Positions 37,101 through 51,954 of a stretch of DNA of 64,000 nucleotides are shown here, piece by piece. Made by a program: the position numbers and the translations under genes. The stretch spans positions 18,848,001-18,912,000 of the forward strand of contig CM082576.2 of NCBI GenBank assembly GCA_040954595.2, given 5' to 3'. Source of the DNA: Balanoglossus misakiensis (taxonomy: Eukaryota > Hemichordata). The notes beneath the pieces were generated by a model that was given only the letters and a program-made list of their open reading frames with translations, had not been told where the DNA came from and ran no database searches. Position 1 is the first letter of the stretch, and every line of letters begins with the position of its first letter.

Positions 37101-40100
37101 AGATGGTGTTTTAAGCCCCTCACATTGACATTGGAATATAACGCATATGGGGATTTAAAGTTAATTGTAAATACCCAGGTTAATACATGGCCAAAAGCAC
37201 TGTAATTTAAAATTGCTAATGCAATGGTGACATTGAATGTGATTCTTTGCATTAGGGGAACTGGCGTAGCAATCCTAATAGTGCATCAGAGTAGATGGTG
37301 ATGCAAGCTCTGCACTTTGACATAGGTAATTAATGCATATGCATGTGTATTTAATGTTGACTATAAATCCTCAGGTGAATACATGGCCATAAACACTATA
37401 ATTTGACATTGCTAATGAAATGGTGACACTGAATCTGATTCTTTGCATCAGGGCATATTGTGAAGCATGCTTGATGATGCATTAGGGTCAATAGTGATGG
37501 AAACACTGCACTATGACATGGGTATTTAATGCATACGCATTGATATTTACAGTTGACTCTAAATCCCGAGGTTTATACATGGCTAAAAGCGCTGTAATTT
37601 AAAATTACTAATGCAAAGGTTACATTGAATATGGGTAAATGGTGAAGCAAGCTTGAAGATGCATCAGGGTAGCTGGTGTTTCAAGCCCTTCACATTGACA
37701 TTGGAATATAATGCATATGGGGATTTAAAGTTGATTGTAAATCCCTAGGTTAATACATGGCCAAAAGCAATTTTATTTGACATTGCTAATTGAACGATGA
37801 CATTGAATCCGATTCTTTGCATCAGGGTAAATGGCGATGCAAGCTTGATGATGCATCACGGTAGATAGTGATGCAAACACTTTACTTTGACATGGGTATT
37901 AAATGCATATGGGGATTTCAAGTTGATTACAAATCCCTGGGTTAATACGCATCCAAAAGCACTGTAATTTGACATTGCTAATGCGATGTTGACATTGAAT
38001 GTAATTCTCCGCATTAGGGCAAATGGCAAAGCAAGCTTAATGATGCAATGGAGTAGACCGTGATGCAAGCTATGCATTTTGACATAGGTATTTAATGCAT
38101 GTGCATGGGTATTAAATGTTGAATGTAAATTCTCAGGTTAATACATCTCCAAAAGCACTGTAATTTAAAATTGCTAATGTAAGGGTGACATTGAATCTGA
38201 TTCTTTGCATTAGGGGAAATGGCGTAGCAAGCCTAATGATCCATCTGAGTAGATGGTGATGCAAGCAAAGCATTTTGACATAGGTACTAAATGTATATAC
38301 ATGGGTATTTAAAGTTGTCTGTAAATCCCCAGGTTAATACATGGCCATAAGCATTATAATTTGACATTGCTAATGAAATGGTGACACTGAATCTGATTCT
38401 TTGCATCAGGGCATATTGTGAAGCATGCTTGATGATGTATTAGGGTCAATAGTGATGGAAACACTGCACTATGACATGGGTATTTAATGCATACGCATTG
38501 ATATTTACAGTTGACTCTAAATCCCGAGGTTAATACATGGCTAAAAGCGCTGTAATTTAAAATTACTAATGCAAAGGTTACATTGAATATGGGTAAATGG
38601 TGAAGCAAGCTTGAAGATGCATCAGGGTAGCTGGTGTTTCAAGCCCTTCACATTGACATTGGAATATAATGCATATGGGGATTTAAAATTGATTGTAAAT
38701 CCCTAGGTTAATACATGGCCAAAAGCACTGTAATTTAAAATTGCTAGTGCAATGGTGACATTGAATGTGATTCTTTGCATCAGGGCATATTGTGAAGCAT
38801 GTTTGATGATGCATTAGGGTCAATAGTGATGGAAACACTGCACTATGACATGGGTATTTAATGCATACGCATTGATATTTACAGTTGACTCTTAATCCCG
38901 AGGTTAATACATGGCTAAAAGCACTGTAATTTAAAATTACTAATGCAAAGGTTACATTGAATATGGGTAAATGGTGAAGCAAGCTTGAAGATGCATCAGG
39001 GTAGATGGTGTTTCAAGCCCTTCACATTGACATTGGAATATAATGCATATGGGGATTTAAAATTGATTGTAAATCCCTAGGTTAATACGTGGCCAAAAGC
39101 AATTTTATTTGACATTGCTAATGCAACGATGACATTGAATCCGATTCTTTGTATCAGGGTAAATGGCGATGCAAGCTTGATGATGCATCACGGTAGATAG
39201 TGATGCAAACACTTCACTTTGACATGGGCATTAAATGCATATGGGGATTTCAAGTTGATTACAAATCCCTGGGTTAATACGCGTCCAAAAGCACTGTAAT
39301 TTGACATTGCTAATGCGATGTTGACATTGAATGTAATTCTCCGCATTAGGGCAAATGGCAAAGCAAGCTTAATGATGCAATGGAGTAGACGGTGATGCAA
39401 GCTATGCATTTTGACATAGGTATTTAATGCATGTGCATGGGTATTTAATGTTGAATGTAAATTCCCAGGTTAATACATCTCCAAAAGCACTGTAATTTAA
39501 AATTGCTAATGTTAGGGTGACATTGAATCTGATTCTTTGCATTATGGGAAATGGCGTAGCAAGCCTAATGATGCATCTGAGTAGATGGTGATGCAAGCTA
39601 AGCATTTTGATATAGGTACTAAATGTATATACACGGGTATTTAAAGTTGTCTGTAAATCCCCAGGTTAATACTTGGCAAAAAGCAATTTTATTTGACATT
39701 GCTAATGAAATGGTGACACTGAATCTGATTCTTTGCATCAGGGTAAATGGCGATGCAAGCTTGATGATGCATCCCGGTAGATAGTGATGCAAACACTTCA
39801 CTGTGACATGGGTATTAAATGCATATGGGGATTAAAAGTTGACTGAAAATCCCTGGGTTAATACAAGTCCAAAAGCACTGAAATTTGACATAGCTAATAC
39901 AATGGTGACATTGAATGTGATTCTTTGCATTAGGGGAAATGGCGTAGCAAGCCTAATGATGCATCAGTGTAGATGGTGATCCAAGCTATGCTTTTTGACA
40001 TAAGTATTTAATGCATGTGCATGGGTATTTAATGTTGACTGTAAATCCCTGGGTTAATACAAATCCAAAAGCACTGTAATTTGACATTGCTAATACAACG

Positions 40101-43100
40101 GTGTCATTTAATCTGATTCTTTGCATCAGGGCAAATTGCGAAGCAAGCTTAATGATGCATCGGAGTATATGGTGATGCAAGCTATGCACTTTGACATACG
40201 TATTTAATGCATATGCATTGGTATTTAATGTTGACTGTAAATCCCCAGGTTAATACGTGGCCAAAAGCACTGTAATTTGACATTGCTAATGCTACCGTGA
40301 CACTAAATCTGATTCTTTGCATTAGGGTAAATTGTGAAGCAAGCTTGATGATGCATCAGGATAGATGGTGTTTTAAGCCCCTCACATTGACATTGGAATA
40401 TAACGCATATGGGGATTTAAAGTTAATTGTAAATACCCAGGTTAATACATGGCCAAAAGCACTGTAATTTAAAATTGCTAATGCAATGGTGACATTGAAT
40501 GTGATTCTTTGCATTAGGGGAACTGGCGTAGCAATCCTAATAGTGCATCAGAGTAGATGGTGATGCAAGCTCTGCACTTTGACATAGGTATTTAATGCAT
40601 ATGCATGTGTATTTAATGTTGACTATAAATCCTCAGGTGAATACATGGCCATAAACACTATAATTTGACATTGCTAATGAAATGGTGACACTGAATCTGA
40701 TTCTTTGCATCAGGGCATATTGTGAAGCATGCTTGATGATGCATTAGGGTCAATAGTGATGGAAACACTGCACTATGACATGGGTATTTAATGCATACGC
40801 ATTGATATTTACAGTTGACTCTAAATCCCGAGGTTTATACATGGCTAAAAGCGCTGTAATTTAAAATTACTAATGCAAAGGTTACATTGAATATGGGTAA
40901 ATGGTGAAGCAAGCTTGAAGATGCATCAGGGTAGCTGGTGTTTCAAGCCCTTCACATTGACATTGGAATATAATGCATATGGGGATTTAAAGTTGATTGT
41001 AAATCCCTAGGTTAATACATGGCCAAAAGCAATTTTATTTGACATTGCTAATTGAACGATGACATTGAATCCGATTCTTTGCATCAGGGTAAATGGCGAT
41101 GCAAGCTTGATGATGCATCACGGTAGATAGTGATGCAAACACTTTACTTTGACATGGGTATTAAATGCATATGGGGATTTCAAGTTGATTACAAATCCCT
41201 GGGTTAATACGCGTCCAAAAGCACTGTAATTTGACATTGCTAATGCGATGTTGACATTGAATGTAATTCTCCGCATTAGGGCAAATGGCAAAGCAAGCTT
41301 AATGATGCAATGGAGTAGACCGTGATGCAAGCTATGCATTTTGACATAGGTATTTAATGCATGTGCATGGGTATTAAATGTTGAATGTAAATTCTCAGGT
41401 TAATACATCTCCAAAAGCACTGTAATTTAAAATTGCTAATGTAAGGGTGACATTGAATCTGATTCTTTGCATTAGGGGAAATGGCGTAGCAAGCCTAATG
41501 ATCCATCTGAGTAGATGGTGATGCAAGCTAAGCATTTTGACATAGGTACTAAATGTATATACATGGGTATTTAAAGTTGTCTGTAAATCCCCAGGTTAAT
41601 ACATGGCCATAAGCATTATAATTTGACATTGCTAATGAAATGGTGACACTGAATCTGATTCTTTGCATCAGGGCATATTGTGAAGCATGCTTGATGATGT
41701 ATTAGGGTCAATAGTGATGGAAACACTGCACTATGACATGGGTATTTAATGCATACGCATTGATATTTACAGTTGACTCTAAATCCCGAGGTTAATACAT
41801 GGCTAAAAGCGCTGTAATTTAAAATTACTAATGCAAAGGTTACATTGAATATGGGTAAATGGTGAAGCAAGCTTGAAGATGCATCAGGGTAGCTGGTGTT
41901 TCAAGCCCTTCACATTGACATTGGAATATAATGCATATGGGGATTTAAAATTGATTGTAAATCCCTAGGTTAATGCATGGCCAAAAGCACTGTAATTTAA
42001 AATTGCTAGTGCAATGGTGACATTGAATGTGATTCTTTGCATCAGGGCATATTGTGAAGCATGCTTGATGATGCATTAGGGTCAATAGTGATGGAAACAC
42101 TGCACTATGACATGGGTATTTAATGCATACGCATTGATATTTACAGTTGACTCTTAATCCCGAGGTTAATACATGGCTAAAAGCACTGTAATTTAAAATT
42201 ACTAATGCAAAGGTTACATTGAATATGGGTAAATGGTGAAGCAAGCTTGAAGATGCATCAGGGTAGATGGTGTTTCAAGCCCTTCACATTGACATTGGAA
42301 TATAATGCATATGGGGATTTAAAATTGATTGTAAATCCCTAGGTTAATACATGGCCAAAAGCAATTTTATTTGACATTGCTAATGCAACGATGACATTGA
42401 ATCCGATTCTTTGTATCAGGGTAAATGGCGATGCAAGCTTGATGATGCATCACGGTAGATAGTGATGCAAACACTTCACTTTGACATGGGCATTAAATGC
42501 ATATGGGGATTTCAAGTTGATTACAAATCCCTGGGTTAATACTCATCCAAAAGCACTGTAATTTGACATTGCTAATGCGATGTTGACATTGAATGTCATT
42601 CTCCGCATTAGGGCAAATGGCAAAGCAAGCTTAATGATGCAATGGAGTAGACGGTGATGCAAGCTATGTATTTTGACATAGGTATTTAATGCATGTGCAT
42701 GGGTATTAAATGTTGAATGTAAATTTCTCAGGTTAATACATCTCCAAAAGCACTGTAATTTAAAATTGCTAATGTAAGGGTGACATTGAATCTGATTCTT
42801 TGCATTATGGGAAATGGCGTAGCAAGCCTAATGATCCATCTGAGTAGATGGTGATGCAAGCTAAGCATTTTGATATAGGTACTAAATGTATATACATGGG
42901 TATTTAAAGTTGTCTGTAAATCCCCAGGTTAATACATGGCCATAAGCATTATAATTTGACATTGCTAATGAAATGGTGACACTGAATCTGATTCTTTGCA
43001 TCAGGGCATATTGTGAAGCATGCTTGATGATGTATTAGGGTCAATAGTGATGGAAACACTGCACTATGACATGGGTATTTAATGCATACGCATTGATATT

Positions 43101-46100
43101 TACAGTTGACTCTAAATCCCGAGGTTAATACATGGCTAAAAGCGCTGTAATTTAAAATTACTAATGCAAAGGTTACATTGAATATGGGTAAATGGTGAAG
43201 CAAGCTTGAAGATGCATCAGGGTAGCTGGTGTTTCAAGCCCTTCACATTGACATTGGAATATAATGCATATGGGGATTTAAAATTGATTGTAAATCCCTA
43301 GGTTAATACATGGCCAAAAGCACTGTAATTTAAAATTGCTAGTGCAATGGTGACATTGAATGTGATTCTTTGCATAAGGGCATATTGTGAAGCATGTTTG
43401 ATGATGCATTAGCGTCAATAGTGATGGAAACACTGCACTATGACATGGGTATTTAATGCATACGCATTGATATTTACAGTTGACTCTTAATCCCGAGGTT
43501 AATACATGGCTAAAAGCACTGTAATTTAAAATTACTAATGCAAAGGTTACATTGAATATGGGTAAATGGTGAAGCAAGCTTGAAGATGCATCAGGGTAGA
43601 TGGTGTTTCAAGCCCTTCACATTGACATTGGAATATAATGCATATGGGGATTTAAAATTGATTGTAAATCCCTAGGTTAATACGTGGCCAAAAGCAATTT
43701 TATTTGACATTGCTAATGCAACGATGACATTGAATCCGATTCTTTGTATCAGGGTAAATGGCGATGCAAGCTTGATGATGCATCACGGTAGATAGTGATG
43801 CAAACACTTCACTTTGACATGGGCATTAAATGCATATGGGGATTTCAAGTTGATTACAAATCCCTGGGTTAATACGCGTCCAAAAGCACTGTAATTTGAC
43901 ATTGCTAATGCGATGTTGACATTGAATGTAATTCTCCGCATTAGGGCAAATGGCAAAGCAAGCTTAATGATGCAATGGAGTAGACGGTGATGCAAGCTAT
44001 GCATTTTGACATAGGTATTTAATGCATGTGCATGGGTATTTAATGTTGAATGTAAATTCCCAGGTTAATACATCTCCAAAAGCACTGTAATTTAAAATTG
44101 CTAATGTAAGGGTGACATTGAATCTGATTCTTTGCATTATGGGAAATGGCGTAGCAAGCCTAATGATGCATCTGAGTAGATGGTGATGCAAGCTAAGCAT
44201 TTTGATATAGGTACTAAATGTATATACATGGGTATTTAAAGTTGTCTGTAAATCCCCAGGTTAATACTTGGCAAAAAGCAATTTTATTTGACATTGCTAA
44301 TGAAATGGTGACACTGAATCTGATTCTTTGCATCAGGGTAAATGGCGATGCAAGCTTGATGATGCATCCCGGTAGATAGTGATGCAACCACTTCACTGTG
44401 ACATGGGTATTAAATGCATATGGGGATTAAAAGTTGACTGAAAATCCCTGGGTTAATACAAGTCCAAAAGCACTGAAATTTGACATAGCTAATACAATGG
44501 TGACATTGAATGTGATTCTTTGCATTAGGGGAAATGGCGTAGCAAGCCTAATGATGCATCAGTGTAGATGGTGATCCAAGCTATGCTTTTTGACATAGGT
44601 ATTTAATGCATGTGCATGGGTATTTAATGTTGACTGTAAATCCCTGGGTTAATACAAATCCAAAAGCACTGTAATTTGACATTGCTAATACAACGGTGTC
44701 ATTTAATCTGATTCTTTGCATCAGGGCAAATTGCGAAGCAAGCTTAATGATGCATCGGAGTATATGGTGATGCAAGCTATGCACTTTGACATACGTATTT
44801 AATGCATATGCATTGGTATTTAATGTTGACTGTAAATCCCCAGGTTAATACGTGGCCAAAAGCACTGTAATTTGACATTGCTAATGCTACCGTGACACTA
44901 AATCTGATTCTTTGCATTAGGGTAAATTGTGAAGCAAGCTTGATGATGCATCAGGATAGATGGTGTTTTAAGCCCCTCACATTGACATTGGAATATAACG
45001 TATATGGGGATTTAAAGTTAATTGTAAATACCCAGGTTAATACATGGCCAAAAGCACTGTAATTTAAAATTGCTAATGCAATGGTGACATTGAATGTGAT
45101 TCTTTGCATTAGGGGAACTGGCGTAGCAATCCTAATAGTGCATCAGAGTAGATGGTGATGCAAGCTCTGCACTTTGACATAGGTATTTAATGCATATGCA
45201 TGTGTATTTAATGTTGACTATAAATCCTCAGGTGAATACATGGCCATAAACACTATAATTTGACATTGCTAATGAAATGGTGACACTGAATCTGATTCTT
45301 TGCATCAGGGCATATTGTGAAGCATGCTTGATGATGCATTAGGGTCAATAGTGATGGAAACACTGCACTATGACATGGGTATTTAATGCATACGCATTGA
45401 TATTTACAGTTGACTCTAAATCCCGAGGTTTATACATGGCTAAAAGCGCTGTAATTTAAAATTACTAATGCAAAGGTTACATTGAATATGGGTAAATGGT
45501 GAAGCAAGCTTGAAGATGCATCAGGGTAGCTGGTGTTTCAAGCCCTTCACATTGACATTGGAATATAATGCATATGGGGATTTAAAGTTGATTGTAAATC
45601 CCTAGGTTAATACATGGCCAAAAGCAATTTTATTTGACATTGCTAATTGAACGATGACATTGAATCCGATTCTTTGCATCAGGGTAAATGGCGATGCAAG
45701 CTTGATGATGCATCACGGTAGATAGTGATGCAAACACTTTACTTTGACATGGGTATTAAATGCATATGGGGATTTCAAGTTGATTACAAATCCCTGGGTT
45801 AATACGCGTCCAAAAGCACTGTAATTTGACATTGCTAATGCGATGTTGACATTGAATGTAATTCTCCGCATTAGGGCAAATGGCAAAGCAAGCTTAATGA
45901 TGCAATGGAGTAGACCGTGATGCAAGCTATGCATTTTGACATAGGTATTTAATGCATGTGCATGGGTATTAAATGTTGAATGTAAATTCTCAGGTTAATA
46001 CATCTCCAAAAGCACTGTAATTTAAAATTGCTAATGTAAGGGTGACATTGAATCTGATTCTTTGCATTAGGGGAAATGGCGTAGCAAGCCTAATGATCCA

Positions 46101-49100
46101 TCTGAGTAGATGGTGATGCAAGCTAAGCATTTTGACATAGGTACTAAATGTATATACATGGGTATTTAAAGTTGTCTGTAAATCCCCAGGTTAATACATG
46201 GCCATAAGCATTATAATTTGACATTGCTAATGAAATGGTGACACTGAATCTGATTCTTTGCATCAGGGCATATTGTGAAGCATGCTTGATGATGTATTAG
46301 GGTCAATAGTGATGGAAACACTGCACTATGACATGGGTATTTAATGCATACGCATTGATATTTACAGTTGACTCTAAATCCCGAGGTTAATACATGGCTA
46401 AAAGCGCTGTAATTTAAAATTACTAATGCAAAGGTTACATTGAATATGGGTAAATGGTGAAGCAAGCTTGAAGATGCATCAGGGTAGCTGGTGTTTCAAG
46501 CCCTTCACATTGACATTGGAATATAATGCATATGGGGATTTAAAATTGATTGTAAATCCCTAGGTTAATACATGGCCAAAAGCACTGTAATTTAAAATTG
46601 CTAGTGCAATGGTGACATTGAATGTGATTCTTTGCATCAGGGCATATTGTGAAGCATGCTTGATGATGCATTAGGGTCAATAGTGATGGAAACACTGCAC
46701 TATGACATGGGTATTTAATGCATACGCATTGATATTTACAGTTGACTCTTAATCCCGAGGTTAATACATGGCTAAAAGCACTGTAATTTAAAATTACTAA
46801 TGCAAAGGTTACATTGAATATGGGTAAATGGTGAAGCAAGCTTGAAGATGCATCAGGGTAGATGGTGTTTCAAGCCCTTCACATTGACATTGGAATATAA
46901 TGCATACGGGGATTTAAAATTGATTGTAAATCCCTAGGTTAATACGTGGCCAAAAGCAATTTTATTTGACATTGCTAATGCAACGATGACATTGAATCCG
47001 ATTCTTTGTATCAGGGTAAATGGCGATGCAAGCTTGATGATGCATCACGGTAGATAGTGATGCAAACACTTCACTTTGACATGGGCATTAAATGCATATG
47101 GGGATTTCAAGTTGATTACAAATCCCTGGGTTAATACGCGTCCAAAAGCACTGTAATTTGACATTGCTAATGCGATGTTGACATTGAATGTAATTCTCCG
47201 CATTAGGGCAAATGGAAAAGCAAGCTTAATGATGCAATGGAGTAGACGGTGATGCAAGCTATGCATTTTGACATAGGTATTTAATGCATGTGCATGGGTA
47301 TTTAATGTTGAATGTAAATTCCCAGGTTAATACATCTCCAAAAGCACTGTAATTTAAAATTGCTAATGTAAGGGTGACATTGAATCTGATTCTTTGCATT
47401 ATGGGAAATGGCCTAACAAGCCTAATGATCTATCTGAGTAGATGGTGATGCAAGCTAAGCATTTTGACATAGGTACTAAATGTATATACATGGGTATTTA
47501 AAGTTGTCTGTAAATCCCCAGGTTAATACATGGCCATAAGCTCTATAATTTGACATTGCTAATGAAATGGTGACACTGAATCTGATTCTTTGCATCAGGG
47601 TAAATGGCGATGCAAGCTTGATGATGCATCCCGGTAGATAGTGATGCAAACACTTCACTGTGACATGGGTATTAAATGCATATGGGGATTAAAAGTTGAC
47701 TGAAAATCCCTGGGTTAATACAAGTCCAAAAGCACTGAAATTTGACATAGCTAATACAATGGTGACATTGAATGTGATTCTTTGCATTAGGGGAAATGGC
47801 GTAGCAAGCCTAATGATGCATCAGTGTAGATGGTGATCCAAGCTATGCTTTTTGACATAGGTATTTAATGCATGTGCATGGGTATTTAATGTTGACTGTA
47901 AATCCCTGGGTTAATACAAATCCAAAAGCACTGTAATTTGACATTGCTAATACAACGGTGTCATTTAATCTGATTCTTTGCATCAGGGCAAATTGCGAAG
48001 CAAGCTTAATGATGCATCGGAGTATATGGTGATGCAAGCTATGCACTTTGACATACGTATTTAATGCATATGCATTGGTATTTAATGTTGACTGTAAATC
48101 CCCAGGTTAATACGTGGCCAAAAGCACTGTAATTTGACATTGCTAATGCTACCGTGACACTAAATCTGATTCTTTGCATTAGGGTAAATTGTGAAGCAAG
48201 CTTGATGATGCATCAGGATAGATGGTGTTTTAAGCCCCTCACATTGACATTGGAATATAACGCATATGGGGATTTAAAGTTAATTGTAAATACCCAGGTT
48301 AATACATGGCCAAAAGCACTGTAATTTAAAATTGCTAATGCAATGGTGACATTGAATGTGATTCTTTGCATTAGGGGAACTGGCGTAGCAATCCTAATAG
48401 TGCATCAGAGTAGATGGTGATGCAAGCTCTGCACTTTGACATAGGTATTTAATGCATATGCATGTGTATTTAATGTTGACTGTAAATCCTCAGGTGAATA
48501 CATGGCCATAAACACTATAATTTGACATTGCTAATGAAATGGTGACACTGAATCTGATTCTTTGCATCAGGGCATATTGTGAAGCATGCTTGATGATGCA
48601 TTAGGGTCAATAGTGATGGAAACACTGCACTATGACATGGGTATTTAATGCATACGCATTGATATTTACAGTTGACTCTAAATCCCGAGGTTTATACATG
48701 GCTAAAAGCGCTGTAATTTAAAATTACTAATGCAAAGGTTACATTGAATATGGGTAAATGGTGAAGCAAGCTTGAAGATGCATCAGGGTAGCTGGTGTTT
48801 CAAGCCCTTCACATTGACATTGGAATATAATGCATATGGGGATTTAAAATTGATTGTAAATCCCTAGGTTAATACATGGCCAAAAGCACTGTAATTTAAA
48901 ATTGCTAATGCAATGGTGACATTGAATGTGATTCTTTGCATCAGGGCATATTGTGAAGCATGCTTGATGATGCATTAGGGTCAATAGTGATGGAAACACT
49001 GCACTATGACATGGGTATTTAATGCATACGCATTGATATTTACAGTTGACTCTTAATCCCGAGGTTAATACATGGCTAAAAGCACTGTAATTTAAAATTA

Positions 49101-50100
49101 CTAATGCAAAGGTTACATTGAATATGGGTAAATGGTGAAGCAAGCTTGAAGATGCATCAGGGTAGATGGTGTTTCAAGCCCTTCACATTGACATTGGAAT
49201 ATAATGCATATGGGGATTTAAAATTGATTGTAAATCCCTAGGTTAATACGTGGCCAAAAGCAATTTTATTTGACATTGCTAATGCAACGATGACATTGAA
49301 TCCGATTCTTTGTATCAGGGTAAATGGCGATGCAAGCTTGATGATGCATCACGGTAGATAGTGATGCAAACACTTCACTTTGACATGGGCATTAAATGCA
49401 TATGGGGATTTCAAGTTGTTTACAAATCCCTGGGTTAATACGCATCCAAAAGCACTGTAATTTGACATTGCTAATGCGATGTTAACATTGAATGTAATTC
49501 TCCGCATTAGGGCAAATGGAAAAGCAAGCTTAATGATGCAATGGAGTAGACGGTGATGCAAGCTATGCATTTTGACATAGGTATTTAATGCATGTGCATG
49601 GGTATTTAATGTTGAATGTAAATTCCCAGGTTAATACATCTCCAAAAGCACTGTAATTTAAAATTGCTAATGTAAGGGTGACATTGAATCTGATTCTTTG
49701 CATTATGGGAAATGGCCTAACAAGCCTAATGATCCATCTGAGTAGATGGTGATGCAAGCTAAGCATTTTGACATAGGTACTAAATGTATATACATGGGTA
49801 TTTAAAGTTGTCTGTAAATCCCCAGGTTAATACATGGCCATAAGCTCTATAATTTGACATTGCTAATGAAATGGTGACACTGAATCTGATTCTTTGCATC
49901 AGGGCATATTGTGAAGCATGCTTGATGATGTATTAGTGTCAACAGTGATGGAAACACTGCACTATGACATGGGTATTTAATGCATATGCATTGATATTTA
50001 CAGTTGACTCTAAATCCCGAGGTTAGTACATGGCTAAAAGCGCTGTAATTTAAAATTACTAATGCAAAGGTTACATTAAATATGGGTAAATGGTGAAGCA
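34134..50100 (-). repeat. Sat2 higher-order repeat, 3262 bp (17 monomers)
   Basis: Sets of distinctive monomers recur at 3262 bp: 34594 to 37856, 35092 to 38354, 35926 to 39188, 36140 to 39402, 36724 to 39986, and later 43783 to 47045 and 44581 to 47843. Between 39188 and 43783 the spacing is 4595, which is 3262 plus 1333. On the right, 47045 to 49349 is 2304 and 49349 to 50306 is 957, which sum to 3261. Thus at least four full or altered higher-order units are present, altered only by whole-monomer gains and losses. Confidence 0.92.
41616..44281 (-). repeat. Sat2 internal duplication of 1333 bp (7 monomers)
   Basis: Two consecutive distinctive monomer blocks repeat at 1333 bp: 41616 to 42949 and 41945 to 43278. 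The insertion expands one 3262-bp unit to 4595 bp. The period is about seven monomers. Confidence 0.88.
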
Positions 50101-50539
50101 AGCTTGAAGATGCATCAGGGTAGATGGTGTTTCAAGCCCTTCACATTGACTTGGAATATAATGCATATGGGGATTTAAAATTGATTGTAAATCCCTAGGT
50201 TAATACGTGGCCAAAAGCAATTTTATTTGACATTGCTAATGCAACGATGACATTGAATCCGATTCTTTGCATCAGGGTAAATGGCGATGCAAGCTTGATG
50301 ATGCATCATGGTAGATAGTGATGCAAACACTTCACTTTGACATGGGCATTAAATGCATATGGGGATTTCAAGTTGATTACAAATCCCTGGATTAATACGC
50401 GTCCAAAAGCACTGTAATTTGACATTGCTAATGCGATGTTGACATTGAATGTAATTCTCCGCATTAGGGCAAATGGCAAAGCAAGCTTAATGATGCAATG
50501 GAGTAGACGGTGATGCAAGCTATGCATTTTGACATAGGT

Positions 50540-51760
50540 ATTTAATGCATGTGCTTGGGTATTTAATGTTGAATGTAAATTCCCAGGTTAATACATCTCC
50601 AAAAGCACTGTAATTTAAAATTGCTAATGTAAGGGTGACATTGAATCTGATTCTTTGCATTATGGGAAATGGCATAGCAAGCCTAATGATCCATCTGAGT
50701 AGATGGTGATGCAAGCTAAGCATTTTGATATAGGTACTAAATGTATATACATGGGTATTTAAAGTTGTCTGTAAATCCCCAGGTTAATTCTTGGCAAAAA
50801 GCAATTTTATTTTACATTGCTAATGAAATGGTGACACTGAATCTGATTCTTTGCATCAGGGTAAATGGCGATGCAAGCTTGATGATGCATCCCGGTAGAT
50901 AGTGATGCAAACACTTCACTTTGACATGGGTATTAAATGCATATGGGGATTAAAAGTTGACTGAAAATCCCTGGGTTAATACAAGTCCAAAAGCACTGAA
51001 ATTTGACATAGCTAATACAATGGTGACATTGAATGTGATTCTTTGCATTAGGGGAAATGGCGTAGCAAGCCTAATGATGCATCAGTGTAGATGGTGATCC
51101 AAGCTCTGCGCTTTGGCATACGTATTTAATGCATGTGCATGGGTATTTAATGTTGAATGTAAATTCCCAGGTTAATACATCTCCAAAAGCACTGTAATTT
51201 AAAATTGCTAATGTAAGGGTGACATTGAATCTGATTCTTTGCATTATGGGAAATGGCATAGCAAGCCTAATGATCCATCTGAGTAGATGGTGATGCAAGC
51301 TAAGCATTTTGATATAGGTACTAAATGTATATACATGGGTATTTAAAGTTGTCTGTAAATCCCCAGGTTAATTCTTGGCAAAAAGCAATTTTATTTTACA
51401 TTGCTAATGAAATGGTGACACTGAATCTGATTCTTTGCATCAGGGTAAATGGCGATGCAAGCTTGATGATGCATCCCGGTAGATAGTGATGCAAACACTT
51501 CACTTTGACATGGGTATTAAATGCATATGGGGATTAAAAGTTGACTGAAAATCCCTGGGTTAATACAAGTCCAAAAGCACTGAAATTTGACATAGCTAAT
51601 ACAATGGTGACATTGAATGTGATTCTTTGCATTAGGGGAAATGGCGTAGCAAGCCTAATGATGCATCAGTGTAGATGGTGATCCAAGCTCTGCGCTTTGG
51701 CATACGTATTTAATGCATGTGCATGGGTATTTAATGTTGAATGTAAATTCCCAGGTTAAT
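50540..51760 (-). repeat. Sat2 terminal duplication of 584 bp (3 monomers)
   Basis: The block starting at TTTAATGCATGTGC near 50540 recurs near 51124 and its start again near 51712, about 584-588 bp apart, and includes the same CATTATGGGAAATGGCATAG and CAAGCTCTGCGCTTTGGCAT variants. After the third start the array degenerates quickly to its right edge at about 51955. Confidence 0.85.
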
Positions 51761-51954
51761 ATATGCATGGGTATTTAATGTTGACTGTAAATCCCTAGGT
51801 TAATACATGGCCATAAGTACTGTAAGGGGTAGATGGTGATGCAAGCTCTGCACTTTGACATGGGGATTAAATGCATGCTGAGGGGGATTTTAAGTTGTCT
51901 GTAAATCCCCAGGTTGATATGTGGCCAAAAGCACTGTAATTTGACATTGCTAAT

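Noticed and set aside
31630-51307. Dozens of minus-strand protein genes of 60-145 residues
   Set aside because: They are the same repeat read over and over; their positions follow the satellite period and they lack start, splice or polyadenylation context. Kept only as a testable strand-bias observation.
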